64,000 nt of DNA from Rhyacophila brunnea (Eukaryota; Arthropoda; Insecta; Trichoptera; Rhyacophilidae). Numbering within the stretch: the stretch's first letter is position 1; each line of letters begins with the position of its first letter. The notes below the pieces were generated by a model, which searched no databases, was not told the DNA's origin, and saw nothing but the letters and a program-made list of their open reading frames with translations. The stretch covers positions 1 through 64,000 of the forward strand of contig JAGYXB010000956.1 in NCBI GenBank assembly GCA_022495005.1. Reading direction: 5' to 3'. The position numbers and the translations under genes are program-made. Positions 32,779 to 43,907 of the stretch are shown in pieces.

Positions 32779-33591
32779 GGCCCTCCTCCCACGGCGCAAC
32801 TGAAATCTGACAGAACTGGTTTGTGAAGGATCTCATAAACTGGCCAATGTGATGCTTCGCATACGGCGCTACTGAAACTCAGTTGAAATAATAATCACAT
32901 AACCTCAAACTGTCAAACTGGACTATCAGCTGTGTTGTACAAAACACGCGCGCTTATTAGGTTATTTTAATTTAAGTTAATATTTAACAAACAATGTCTT
33001 TGAGCGGGTCAAGCGACGAGGAGACTTTGGTTTTGTATCAATACAACAGATACAGGAGTCAAAATAAAAGAAAATATTGGATTCGTCCTTATATAGAAAG
33101 GAACATAAACTGCAGACTATTTGATGCTGCAAAGGAACTACAAGAAACCGATTCCAAATTTCTGGCTTTCTATAGAATGTCCAAGAAAAGCTACCTCGAG
33201 CTTGTTAGGATCATCACTCCTGCTATTCAAAAAGAAAATACAAACATGCTCGCTTCGCTCATCTTGTACTTTTGAGTTTTGACGTCTCTGTCGTCTCTGA
33301 TTGTTTCGGTTTTTACGATATGACGCTAGCGGCTTTACGAAGTGCTACCAATTTTGGTAAGAAAATATGATTTTTCACCGAAATCTAATGATGTTGGTAC
33401 CACTGTTTTACGGTGACTGGAAACTTCAGAGACCGCGCGACTAGCATGTCGCATCTCTTCGCGACCGTTTTGAAGCTGAGAGATTCCGGTCTCGCCGTCA
33501 GCGAGCCGCCATTGAAATACATTAGCTAGATACTGGCTGGAATTTTAGTTTCAGTTCCGACGGACATAAGTTGCGCCGTGGGAGGATGGCC
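32779..33591 (+). mobile_element. PIF/Harbinger-type element, deletion derivative
   Basis: 813 bp. Left end ggccctcctcccacggcgca and inverted right end ggccatcctcccacggcgca agree at 19 of 20. Flanking triplets are taa (32776-32778) and tat (33592-33594); Harbinger elements make 3-bp TWA duplications, so this is close but imperfect. The interior begins with the 5' part of a transposase ORF and then has unrelated-looking GC-richer sequence. Confidence 0.88.
32994..33275 (+). pseudogene. Harbinger transposase N-terminus, truncated
   Basis: 93-codon ORF inside the element. After an acidic start (MSLSGSSDEET) it has KRKYWIRPYIERNINCRLF, then AAKELQETDSKFLAFYRMS and KKSYLELVRIITPAIQKENT. This is the N-terminal order of HARBI1-like nucleases (W-hP-x-R, FxxLxxELRxDxxxFxxYFRMS, FxxLLxxhxPxIxKxxT). 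The family continues with RxxIxPxERLxxTLRYLATG and the DDE domain, all missing: the ORF ends after residue 85 in unrelated LASLILYF. The clean reading frame suggests fairly recent activity of the family. ATG follows the left end by 215 bases. Confidence 0.82.
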
Positions 33592-33689
33592 TATGAGTAA
33601 TTTTATAACTTTATTAAGAGACAAAAATTGATACATTAAACGTTCCCTGTAACATTGTCACCAGGTCAATTTTTCCAGGTAAAAAAATA

Positions 33690-34245
33690 TGTCTTTAATG
33701 CCAGCGCTCCATTGACGAGCCAAAAGTCCGAGGACAATAAATCGTCCGATTTGTCTATGCTCTGCTACTGATCAACGAATGAATAAAAAAAGTAGAGCTG
33801 TCAAAAGTCAAAAGTTGCGATTATCGTAATGTCTTCCGACAATCCTATAATTTTGTGTTATTTATATGTAGACTTGCATAAAATAATATAGCAGTGAAAA
33901 CAACACAAGTTTTACGTTTTCTTTTATGAATTTCATAAATATAATAAAAAAAATAATTGATAAATGTGTCATTTTCTAATGTGTAAATTAACAAATTAAT
34001 CAATGAAAATGTTCGAATGATTGCATATGAATGTCAAATCGAATTTACGTAGTGATCGACGAACGAAGTCTGGCAACTAACTCGGAGAGTAAAATATTAT
34101 CAAACATGTTTGAAATCCAACGAGCCTGGTCTGCGGATCAAAAAGTCCGCAGATCTGGGGTGCTCCACGAGAAAAATAAGTCCGAAGACTGTAAATCGTC
34201 TGACTTGCGTGCCAATGGAGCGCCGGCATAAAGCAGACAGTCATT
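33690..34245. mobile_element. Inverted-repeat element, TGCC(A/G)GCGCTCCATTG ends
   Basis: Left arm tgtctttaatgccagcgctc and inverted right arm tgtctgctttatgccggcgc share tgcc(a/g)gcgctccattg(a/g)c, and a second inner block gtccgaggac / gtcttcggac. Limits and duplication are not clear. Overlapping short ORFs over 34031-34319 are not recognised. Confidence 0.55.
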
Positions 34246-35087
34246 TTGACAAACTCGGGTTAGTATGTTTCCAGGCTGTATATCAGCTGGCCATTTTTTC
34301 CAGACAACCGCAACGTTAGTAAAATGTCAGATAGTCATTTAGTGCATGTTCACGAAAAATGCAGTTGGACACTTTTACTTGTATGGCGACGGAATATTTA
34401 AAAGTACCTATGCGTGTACCAACGTAGTAATACATACATTTATGATTATGTGACTGCACAATGTGGGTAATATTTATACTTACCTCACATTGCGATATTG
34501 AGTTAGTACCTTTTCAAACCGCAGATTTCATATTTGAGTATCTAAAAGTTAACAACTAATAATAATTGTTGGCGAATGCGGAAACCATCCTCATTCCTTA
34601 GCGAATCATTAATAAGGCGTAATATTAGTAACAAAAATATTACCATCGTGCGGTCTGCAATAATATGACTCCATTGCGTAAAATATTATTTCAGTTCGCA
34701 AATGATAGTTTGTAAGAACGCGGTGCCGGCAATGGCGACTGCCCAAGATGATTATCAACGCAAAATTAATTCCATATTGTAAACTTTCACGATAATACGA
34801 TGAGGAATTTTAATATTACCAAAGAAATACTATTATAGAATCGCTAAAATTAATAGACACTTCCGTATTTGAAAATATAACTCTATTGGCTCACTTGCAT
34901 TTGCATACATAATTATGTAAACGGTGCTCAATGTTATGATTATGGTAAGGAACTATCTTTAGATATCAGCAAACCTATACATTATAAATTATATTATTTA
35001 AGTGTGTGATCCTTGGATTCCGCTCGATTATTAAAACCCAAAGATTTCGTTATTAGTTTTACCCCTTTTTATCTTTATAGAAATATA
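34246..35087. other. AT-rich DNA without recognised feature
   Basis: Nothing supported. Confidence 0.45.
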
Positions 35088-35353
35088 ACTCGAATCAGTG
35101 ACGTCCCTAGATAAAATGCCACCCATAGGCAGCTCCAAATGCCGTTTTATTTTTTTATACATTATTTCTATCATCCTTTCATGAGTCCAACTAAAAAATG
35201 TATGGATACATTACTATCAAAATATCAGACTAATTATTCTCAAATCTGCACGTGTCATTTCTGATCACCAAGGACGTCGAAGGGCAACGGAATTACACTA
35301 GATATCGCAAACCCGACAAAACCAGTCAGCTGATTTTTTTAATGGAAAGATAT

Positions 35354-37195
35354 TTATTTATTTATTTATTTAAGAATACAAAACATTGTGGACATAACAA
35401 ATCTAAATTCAAGACGTACACAACATGAGATTTACATTATAAGTCAAACATTACCCTCACAAGAGAGAAGAGAATATAGAAAAAGAAATATATATATAAT
35501 AACAATAATAATAACAAAAAAAAATATATTATCAAAACATACTTAAGTATAATTTAATACAGAAAAATATAATTTTTGAGAACGGAAAATATACAATTTT
35601 ATACAGAAAAATACAGTTTCAAAAATAAAATGCAAAGTACATCATTGAAAATGTCTATGTCTTTAGGGAGCGCATTTACTAGTCTTGCACCCCTCGCTAA
35701 TGGTGCCTGATAGGCTTGACGCGAGGAAACGGTTCCAATCCAGAATAAATCATGACTGCGACCACGTAGGTAATTGACAGGCGCATGGAAATTCAAATTC
35801 ATTAGGACACCGGGATTGGAAACCATCCCTCGCGATAACAGGCAAAAGTGTTTCAACAGCAGAAGAGACCGACGAGATTCAAGAGAGTGAAAAGTAAGCA
35901 TGCCTTGTAGAAAGGCAGTCGGAAAATAATCATCTGACGAATTATCGAAAGGAAAATAGTTAAATGTTTTAAAATAAAGACATCGAAGAAATTTCTTCTG
36001 GACGCGTTCTAAAATAAGCTTATAGGAAACCTCATAAGGACACCAGATAATCGACCCATATTCAAGAATGCTACGCACTAATGAGACGTAGTGTACGTAA
36101 TACATTAGGATTCTTGAATGGTTTGGATTGTCGCATGATGAATCCTAGAAGCTTACTCGCACGTAGAGCCGTGGAAGTTATATGCGAGTGAAAGGATAAT
36201 GAAGAATCAAAAATTATCCCAAGATCTTTCGCCTCAGATTGACGTTTTAAAGAATTTTTTGACATAATATAATTGTATTTAATCGGAGTTCTTGTTCATT
36301 TGTCAGTATTAAATTCTAATTTATTCTTTTTTGACCAACTTTCAATTGAACACAGATTTCTCTGTAACATGCAACAGTCCAACTCATTCCGAATTGGTGC
36401 ATATAATTTCAAATCATCCGCAAAAAGTAAAAATTCTACTCCATCCATGGCTTTAACTATATCATTGATAAATATGAGGAACATAATTGGTCCAAGATTT
36501 GATCCTTGGGGAACACCTGAAAGAGTTTGAAAGACTTCAGATGCACACCCAGCGTACTCGACATATTGACAACGATGCGAAAAATAAGATTTGAAAAAAT
36601 TTACAAAATTAATAGATCCGCCTACTGCACTTAGTTTAGTTAAAAGAATATCATGATCAACTCGATCGAAAGCCTTTGACATATCCGTATAAATTGCATC
36701 AACTTGACAATGATTGTCTAGTGAACGAGATATGTATTCAGTGTACTCCATGAGGTTGGTAACTGTTGATCGAGTAGATCGAAAACCATGTTGAGCGTCA
36801 GTCAGCTGACCATCCACATGTGTATATATATATTTATGTAAAATGGACTCAAATAGTTTGACCGGTGCAGAGAGAACAGCCACTGGTCGGAAGTTAGTTA
36901 TTTCAGATACCGAGCCATTTTTATACACCGGTCGTATACGAGTTAAGCTCCAACATTCAGGGAAGGTAGATTTACTTAAACATAGATTGAAAATATACAA
37001 CAAAGGATCGCTTAAAAGTTTTTTGCATCCTTTTAATAGCCATGGAGGAATGCCATCTGGACCTACTGAGGATTTCGGATATAGTCTAGAAAAAGCATAT
37101 TTCATATCTGACTTTATTTAGTATGGGCCAAGAAGACGAAAAGTATTCAGGTTGAGGTTGAAGTTTTGGTGGAATCGTGGAATAAACTGACCTAA
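35354..37195 (-). mobile_element. Jockey-like LINE, 5'-truncated
   Basis: Minus-strand element of about 1.84 kb. It keeps most of the reverse-transcriptase domain, the C-terminal region, a 3' UTR (about 250 bases) and a 3' tail of taaa-type repeats (ttatttatttattta at 35355-35369 on the plus strand). ORF1 and endonuclease are missing, the usual outcome of incomplete reverse transcription. It lies in a MITE. Its 3' UTR phrase catgttgtgtacgtcttg (inverted at about 35412-35429) recurs in other remnants. Confidence 0.92.
35599..37105 (-). pseudogene. Jockey-like reverse transcriptase, two breaks
   Basis: From 37105 leftward, 269 codons are open. Visible motifs are GPDGIPPWLLK (residues 15-25), NFRPVAVLS (71-79), AQHGFRS (104-110), the motif-A aspartate in YTDMSKAFD (139-147), SGVPQGSNLGPIMF (196-209) and the FADD catalytic pair (228-231). 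A TGA at 36298-36296 then interrupts the same frame, which stays open to 36071 (DLGIIFDSSLSFHSH). A frameshift near 36100 moves the reading to the frame ending at 35599, with LERVQKKFLRCLYF and the terminal KDIDIFNDVLCILF. An in-frame stop also lies 15 bases upstream of 37105. Not functional, but catalytic residues are intact, so the insertion is moderately young. Confidence 0.92.
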
Positions 37196-37311
37196 AATAT
37201 TCTACTAAGTTCATGTAGCTATTTCTATATATTCCAAATAATTTTCCTCGATTCGAGTAACTGCCGCCCCCAAGCGACCCTCAATCTGCTTACCCTCACG
37301 GGACGTCACTG

Positions 37312-37620
37312 ACTCGAATGGGGAAGGACCGAGAAGTTCTGCGTAGTATCAAAACCAGGAAACTACAGTACCTCGGCCACACTACGAGAGGACAAAAGTA
37401 CAGCATTTCCCAGCTGGTCATTCAAGGAAAGATCAATGGTAAGCGTAGCAGAGGACGGCGCTGCATTTCGTGGCTTCAGAACCTCCGTGATTGGTACGAG
37501 TGCAGCTCCACTGAACTGTTCCGGGCAGCAGACGACAAATCTATGATCGCCTTGATGGTGGTCGCCCTCCGCTAGGGGATGGCACAATAAGATGACGAAT
37601 AAATACAACATAATATACCT
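37312..37620 (+). pseudogene. RTE-type LINE C-terminal remnant
   Basis: Reads RMGKDREVLRSIKTRKLQYL, GHTTRGQKYSISQLVIQGKI, NGKRSRGRRCISWLQNLRDW and FRAADDKSMIALMVVALR with no frameshift over 85 codons, ending GMAQ near 37582. This is the C-terminal block of endonuclease-RT LINEs of insects. It begins at the duplicated target site of MITE copy C, so the MITE lies at or near its 5' truncation point. The open frame suggests a younger copy than the other scraps. Confidence 0.82.
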
Positions 37621-37807
37621 AACAGATTAGAGTGATAATTTCTACATAATGATAGAAAATTACGATACTTACTGATCAGCGGTGAAGAAAATTTGGTCAA
37701 ACAAAAACTTAAAGGTGCAGAAATTTGTATAGTTATTGTAAGGAGTAATACATTTCGCCATAGCTACTAAACTGCAGCAAGTAGTGTACTACGGTCACTT
37801 CCAGTTA

Positions 37808-38690
37808 GGGATTACAATACCGGTATTTCAAAACCGGTGTTCAATTATTTATCGATACCGAAATACTGGTGTCAAAAATCCAAAATACCGGTATTTTCGG
37901 TATTAAGAAAGCATACACGTTTATGTTTTTCGCAAATGAATTTAATGATATTTGTTCATTACATTATATTCATTTATTCATTGTATTGTAAGTATATTAA
38001 ATTTAGTGTATACGTTTTGACACCCACGGTGGCCGCGCGGCTTTAACGTTGGACTATCACGCCGTGGGTCTGGCAAGTACACATATTGTTTTTCAATTTG
38101 TGTATGAGTCAGAGTATGGACCTAATAGGTTGAGCAAGTGGCTGACATCCATTTCTCGTAAAAACAAAATCTGTTAATACAAACCTCTACCCTGTGGAGG
38201 CCCATATGATCCTATTAGGATCGGACATGGTCGGAAAAAATGTATAAGTTTTATGCAAATATATTGACAGAAAAATTAAAACAAAATCCCTCAAATATAC
38301 TTATAGAATTTTCGCAATGAATTAACATATTTCTAAAACAAAAATATTACAATCACATTACATTTACTCATTCTATAACCTGTTGATCTAACGTTGGTAT
38401 TGTTGGTAGTATATTCAACAAATGTTGAATTTGAGATTTTCCTGTACCCACACTTAATGGGAAAATTAGCAGTTCTCTGTGTATGATGATATCTGCATAT
38501 TTATAAAGATCAACATAATAAATGTAGATAAATACTTTAGGATGCCATAAAATAGTGTTTTTAATAGATTTTAATAGTTATATTTATTGAAATGTACTTC
38601 TTTTTTTCTATAATATGTTTTCATGAATACCGGTATTAGATATATTCATACGGTATTGCGTGAATAACACAGAATAAAACTGAATTTAGA
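37808..38690 (+). repeat. accggtattt-rich region with SINE
   Basis: Starts near tagggattacaataccggt and contains several ataccggtat and accggt repeats at 37812-37905 and again at 38630-38660. A similar stretch lies at 49838-49890. Such motifs occur at the ends of some TAGGG-type hAT elements, but paired ends and target duplication were not found. A SINE interrupts it. Confidence 0.4.
38029..38240 (+). mobile_element. tRNA-derived SINE lacking Box B
   Basis: Plus-strand copy bracketed by a 12-base duplication with one mismatch, tgtatacgtttt (38017-38028) and tgtataagtttt (38241-38252). Compared with sister copies, about 20 bases containing ggttcgaatcc are missing between two gggtct repeats, so the internal promoter Box B is lost. 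Clear duplication shows a recent insertion; the deletion probably followed it by slippage between the repeats. Confidence 0.88.
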
Positions 38691-38779
38691 ATCGATAGTA
38701 TATCGTTAATATTATATGCTATAATGATAAAGTTTAAAATAGGTAGTTAACTCAAAACTGTTTTTTTTGCAGTGTGGTT

Positions 38780-38965
38780 CCAGGACACTGAAACAATTAA
38801 TGTGTATTTCCCAGGTGTTTTTGGATGTTACGATATTAAAAGTTTTTTATAATCCCTTGGTTAGAACTATGCTTGCGGTGGAGAGGGTTCAGAAGAAAAT
38901 TTTGAGACTCTTTTACCTGATTGATGTTATCAGTTGCTCTATCCGATTGACTTTTTCTTAGGTAT
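38780..38965 (+). pseudogene. Jockey-like LINE scrap
   Basis: Encodes LAVERVQKKILRLFYLIDV at 38869-38925, parallel to LILERVQKKFLRCLYFKTF of the 36 kb copy. Upstream codons are frameshifted. Confidence 0.6.
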
Positions 38966-39179
38966 ACTTACATACCTACCGTAGTCTAAAATTTGAAAGA
39001 GATCTATATTTAGCCACATATTTACTTTCCTCCTTATACGCGGTATAAATGGAAACTCTGCCACTATTGGTAGCATTAACTTAAAAATCGAGAGCATTTG
39101 TTATTTGTTCTTCCAAAGTACAGAACTAACATGCTTTTGTCAATGCCAATTGTGAGGGCAATAGCTGTGTTCAACCAAA

Positions 39180-39545
39180 TCGCTTCGGATATTGTATATT
39201 CCACCTACGTGAAAATGAGTTAAGGTAGGCGTTGTTTTAAGATAGTTTTCCCTGAAAAACACAGATTAATACCACTAAGAATGGAATAGTCCTCATTTTC
39301 ACCGCGTATAAGTCGGAAAAATACGTGGTCAAATGTACATAGGTACATGTCTTCTAGTATTTAAACTACAGTATGTAAGTTAGGTTAAGAAAAACCAGTT
39401 GAATAGTATCAATACAACCTCATGTAAAGGAACCTCAAAAAATTCTTTTGAACTCACTCTGCCATAAGGTCGTATTTCAACTGATGTGGAGCTTAAACAA
39501 TCGACCCACACTCAAGCAGGCTTCTAACTAAGGAATTTAGCTAAA
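39180..39545 (-). pseudogene. Jockey-like LINE scrap, duplicate unit 1
   Basis: On the minus strand it carries degraded C-terminal sequence (VQKNFLRFLY near 39440, TTYFFRLI-like codons near 39330). It resembles 39560-39915 at about 75-80 percent by eye, including the cagtatgtaag and caatcgaccc(a/g) landmarks, so the region is a tandem pair. Confidence 0.6.
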
Positions 39546-39550
39546 CTGAG

Positions 39551-39915
39551 TTACTGTGGCATCACCAATGGCAGGTAAGTTCTGTACCTTGAGAGAACAA
39601 ACAACTGATGTTCCCGATTTCTAAGATAGTTATCAGGGACACACTTGTCAATCCTACCAAGAATGGCAGAGCTCTCATTTACACCACGTATAAGTCGAAA
39701 AAAATACGTGGTCAAACATTGACATCTTCTAGCAGTTAAGCTACAGTATGTAAGCATATCTAAAAGAAAGCCACGGATAGTATCTATATAACCTCAAATA
39801 AAAAAGACTCAAAAATTTCTTTTAAACTCGCTCCACCATTATGTCGTACTTCAGCTGATGCGGAGTTTAAACAATCGACCCGCTCTCAAGCCGGCTTTTA
39901 ACTAAGGAATTATAA
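39551..39915 (-). pseudogene. Jockey-like LINE scrap, duplicate unit 2
   Basis: The minus-strand ORF at 39551-39757 includes LTYCSLTARRCQCLTTYFFR and PDNYLRNREHQLF, the latter matching PVNYLRGRSHDLFW of the 36 kb LINE. It is the second unit of the tandem pair. The upstream frame toward 39915 is broken. Confidence 0.62.
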
Positions 39916-40413
39916 AGGATGTTTAATACAGTAACATCCGAAAAGATCCGGGAGGTACGTAAGACGAAGCCCGACATTATTTATATCATTGTAACTATAT
40001 CAATATATCTAATCAACTCTCTCTAGAATTACAATGCAATGTATCTTTCACGTCATGATATCTATGGAATTTACCTACTCAAATTTTAATAGCACCAACA
40101 GGTATATTATTCTAAACGTATTGAAATAACATTATTTTTTTAAGAGAAATTGTTCCGGTTTTCTTTGTAATAATGCAAGCTCGCAGCCAGATACAATATA
40201 TTATTTTCATGAATGATAATTGCGTGTTTACATTTGATTCGGAGCCGCTAGAAATCAGAATATGGTCCAAATAAACGAAATCTCATGCTGAGTATTAATA
40301 ATATTATATATAACGACCATCGTCGTTTTTGATCATTGCGCCTTTAATAATAAGATATGCGTTACTTTCACCCACTTATTAAAAATCTACATACACGCAT
40401 ATACAGTATAGAT
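39916..40413. other. AT-rich DNA without recognised feature
   Basis: Nothing supported. Confidence 0.45.
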
Positions 40414-40958
40414 CAGTGCTTGTCAACATTTTTCGCTTCACGACACAGTATTCAAATTTAAAAATTGTTACGACACACTGAAGAATATTTACGTATAGGT
40501 CTGTTACCGAAAGTTGAGGCTATCACAAATACGAAAGATTTTGTGTATTGGTGTATTTTTGAAGAATACAGTATTCTTTTTTAACAAATTTAATAAACAC
40601 CCGCGATGGCCAATTGCGTCGTGGGTATCAGGTTCGAATCCTGGGTCTGACAACTACACATATTGTTATTCAATTTGTGTATGAGTCAGAGTATGGACCT
40701 AATAGGTTGAGCAAGTGGCTGACATCCATTTCTCGTTAAAACAAACCTCCACCCTATGGAGGCCCATACGAGCCTATTAGGATCGGACATGGTCGGAATT
40801 CTTTTACAGGCTGTTCCTTTTTTGATTAGTTCGATTTTTTTCCAAAATTAAAACAAAGAATCTCTTTTTTTTAAATGTGGATTTAAAAATTTGAAACATT
40901 TGTTTGTAAACAATGCGTCTGTGTGAGTATTATGGTCGCCTCAACTCTGGTTGTGATA
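40414..40958. mobile_element. Probable decayed hAT element with SINE
   Basis: Left end cagtgcttgtcaacattttt is of the hAT cagtg(c/g)ttctcaac type followed by cgcttcacgacac. The right end (gtcgcctcaactctggttgt) is decayed. Flanking 8-mers gtatagat (40406-40413) and ctatacat (40959-40966) agree at 6 of 8. A SINE lies inside. Confidence 0.4.
40597..40796 (+). mobile_element. tRNA-derived SINE
   Basis: Plus-strand copy with a shortened head (cacccgcgatggccaattgc), intact Box B ggttcgaatcc at 40631-40641, and a body missing the gttaatac block. Tail cctattaggatcggacatgg present. Confidence 0.8.
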
Positions 40959-41229
40959 CCTATACATAATACTATCGTGAAATTAACATATTTTGCGTAT
41001 TTTATGTGCACGTTAAAAATTGACTTTATTCCCTAGTTTTAGTCCGTTTTACATCGATGTGGCGAGGGAAAAAATCGCATATTCAAATACATCAACAGTA
41101 CGTACGTAGTCGTAGTATTATTTTTCGACAAACTTTCCTCAAGATATGCTCGCCTTTCATTCTCTTGAAGCTCGTAGGTCACTTCTGCTCTTATAGCATT
41201 TTCCCTGCTTTCACGTTTTATATTTTTCA

Positions 41230-42150
41230 ATCCCGATATTCTGGTAAATTTGAATTTTTATGCACCCGTCAATTACATGCCTGGTCGCAGCGCAGCCATG
41301 ACCTATTTTGTATGTATGCTGTTTCCTCGTGTCAGGCTCACCAGGCACCAATAGCGAGGGCTGTGCGGCTGGTAATTGCACTCCTTAGAGATATAGACAT
41401 TTTTAGCGATGCATTATGCATTCTGTTTTTAAAATCCTATTTTATTGTTTAATTTGCACTTTTTTAAGTTATACTTCATTTGGCGCGTTTGGGAAATCAG
41501 ATCTGAGTGTATTTTTGGCGTGTGACATGTAACACATAATTTATTTTTTCACACGAAAAAAAACGCACTCGATTGGATTCGAACCACCGATTGTTTGGTT
41601 ATCAGCCGAACGCACTACCTTTACGCCACAGTATGATACTGCAATCGTGATGATTATACAGTATAATATTATTATAGCTTAGAATTGTTCAACAACAACA
41701 ACAACAGCAACAAACGATTAAACGTCAGAGTGACAGTTGGTACTTTAAAAATAAAAATAACGAGAAACCATTATATAATTTATTAATATAAGTATATATA
41801 AATAAGCCAACGGTGTTCCAATAAGCGGTCTTTTTTCTTGAGTGTGTAATTTAACAAGATAATTAAGAGCTAGTCTAGTTTATCATAAGTTTTGTTTTTG
41901 TTTTGTTACGCCAAAGAAGTATAAATTCTAACGCGCGTACAGAAGTACACACACCGATTTTTTTTTCAATTATTGTTGTTTTTTTTTTTCTTCAATAATA
42001 TTATTTTTTTTGCTTTGTTTTTTTTCTCTACCTTGTTATTTCTCTAGTTGATTTACTTGTACTTTTTATTCCAAATGTCAAGTTGTGAACGTCTTGAATT
42101 AATAATTTGTTATGTACACAACGTGTCTTTTTTTAAATAAATAAATATTC
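41230..42150 (+). pseudogene. Jockey-like LINE, 3' end
   Basis: Encodes QRSHDLFCMYAVSSCQAHQA, PIARAVRLVIALLRDIDIF and SDALCILFLKSYFIV with a stop at 41450-41452, almost parallel to the end of the 36 kb LINE. The 3' UTR continues to gtcaagttgtgaacgtctt at about 42078-42096 and a aaataaataaata tail at about 42135-42147. The open C-terminal frame is longer than in the other scraps. A tRNA-like sequence lies within the UTR. Confidence 0.8.
41573..41643 (-). tRNA. tRNA-like sequence, probable SINE head or pseudogene
   Basis: Minus-strand reading has Box A-like tggcgtaaagg, an anticodon loop ctgataa (would be GAT, Ile), and a perfect Box B ggttcgaatcc. The anticodon stem has one mismatch. The 5' end (atactgtg) does not pair with the 3' side (gagtgcg), so no acceptor stem forms. 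Best read as a tRNA-derived retroposon rather than a working tRNA gene. Confidence 0.5.
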
Positions 42151-43234
42151 TTTAAAAATATTTACCCTTCAAAACTATTACAAAGTTAACTGTTGGTAAA
42201 TGGTACAATACTAATTCGTGCATTTTATCGAATGGTCGAAAATCCTTCCGTTAATAAATTATCATTCAGACAATTGAATATCTTTGACCCACAGTTTGAG
42301 GGCTTGATCATTTTTATCGAATCTAGAAATAAATCTAAATTATAAAAATATCTTGCTACCGCTCGCGGTACACCAGTTGGTAAGCTCTGGTGTACATCTA
42401 CTGTAGATTTAAGCCACACATATTGGACAGTGTAAGACTATTTAATGTAGAAGAAAACCGGTGTACGGTTTGATGAAATCATTTGCCCAACCGGCAAGTG
42501 GTTCACTGCACCCTTTTTTACGCAAACCTTGCAATTATTTTTATATTATCTGTAATTCATCTACAAATGAGAGTGTAAGCGCGTCAAGTGACAAGAATAC
42601 ATTATTACAAAACAACTCTCAATGCATATTTACTTTTTTTATGCGATCTTCTAGAAAAAGATAATTATTATTATTTTTATCTCTGTCTTATTTAAGCACA
42701 CACAGCAGCCTTAGCGATAGTGCTCATAGAACGCGTCGAGCGGGCGAAGTCGGCGAATGCAGCGTTTATTCATAACCATAATCACACGTCTCTTCCCGCG
42801 CATTACCCTTGACCTATGTAATAAGCGGCCCAAGCAGCACAAAACAATTATTTTTACAGCGTCTGTCATAACAAAGCAATAAAAATATTATATTATTTCG
42901 GGGCTTGTAATTAATATTTACGACGACATTATTCAACCAGCGAAATATAGGACACGAAACAAAGAGTTCCCTGTTATTAAATAATTGCTTTTCGCCCGCC
43001 TCAAGCAGCGTGATTTTGGTAGCCGTGTTCAATGAATGGACTTCTTTGTATTTTCATTAAATCGTATCGCCGAGAAGCGAAAAACGGTGACTCATGCGGC
43101 AGGCGGGGAGCAAGGCATCGTCAAGTCCAGTGGGCGCTGGCGTATTTGATTACGTTGTATTTTTGATGATTTACGCGTCACTTGTAGAAATTTTGCGCGA
43201 GCGCCGCACTCGCTGCGTCAATGGGCTTTATGCC
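42151..43234. other. Unassigned DNA
   Basis: Short unrecognised ORFs on both strands (42225-42664, 42814-43032). The part 43060-43220 is GC-richer with no named feature. Confidence 0.4.
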
Positions 43235-43500
43235 TTAGGTGATTGAGGTAATCACGACATGTGTTCCGGATGCCGCCAAAGTGTGCGACACTTCATACCC
43301 TTGTGGCACAGCCCCAAGGGTTCCGTCGTCATGGCCGGCCCTTCCTCACCCTGCAGCGGTGCTACAAAAGCAATCTATGCGCTGCAGGTCTGGGATGGCG
43401 CGAGGCGCAAGAGTTGGCGATGGATCAAGGGAAGTGGCGCGATCTAGTGATTGCCCTATGCCACAGTGCTAGGTCGTGACAAGGTGAAAGAGAGAGAAAA
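43235..43500 (+). pseudogene. RTE-type LINE C-terminal remnant
   Basis: The best frame (43261-43479) reads MFRMPPKCATLHTLVAQP, GFRRHGRPFLTLQRC, AAGLGWREAQELAMD and WRDLVIALC, the C-terminal HVxRMP..GRPxxTW..DL.AAGLxWxxAQxLAxDRxxWRxLV order of RTE-type LINEs. The two other open frames here are shadows. A second copy lies at 56440-56720. Confidence 0.82.
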
Positions 43501-43907
43501 AATATTCATCATAATCCATTTGATTCAGCCAATCTTATTTAACTGAATCATTGTACCTATATTTATTATTTCGGAATATGAAGCCTATTAATACGAATTA
43601 TCATTTCTTCAAAATGGATAAGATACCTCAGTTTTTTACACCCGCTCATTGGACCTTCATATTATTAATAAAGTCACATCTCGAATGTACTTATACACCC
43701 AATACTATGTTGATATTCGGTTTTAAAACACTACAAGACGCGACGAGATCCAATTACATTACTAAAATAATCAAATAACATACAAGCACGAGAAAATCAC
43801 ATACCTGACAACACGAATTGTGATCTTAACAGGAACCAAACCAGGACCAAGAATTGGAAAGATATTTTAGTAAAGTTTCGTATTAAGGGCGGACGTGCTC
43901 AGCGTAT
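43501..43907. other. AT-rich DNA without recognised feature
   Basis: Nothing supported. Confidence 0.45.

Larger units (their letters stand above)
35096..37311 (+). mobile_element. CAGTGACGTCCC-family MITE, copy C, split by LINE
   Basis: Ends cagtgacgtccctag and cacgggacgtcactg with a perfect 8-bp target duplication actcgaat at 35088-35095 and 37312-37319. Element sequence occupies 35096-35353 and about 37196-37311; the rest is a LINE inserted at a point corresponding to the aatggaaagatat block. Without the LINE it is about 375 bp, like copy A. Confidence 0.9.
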
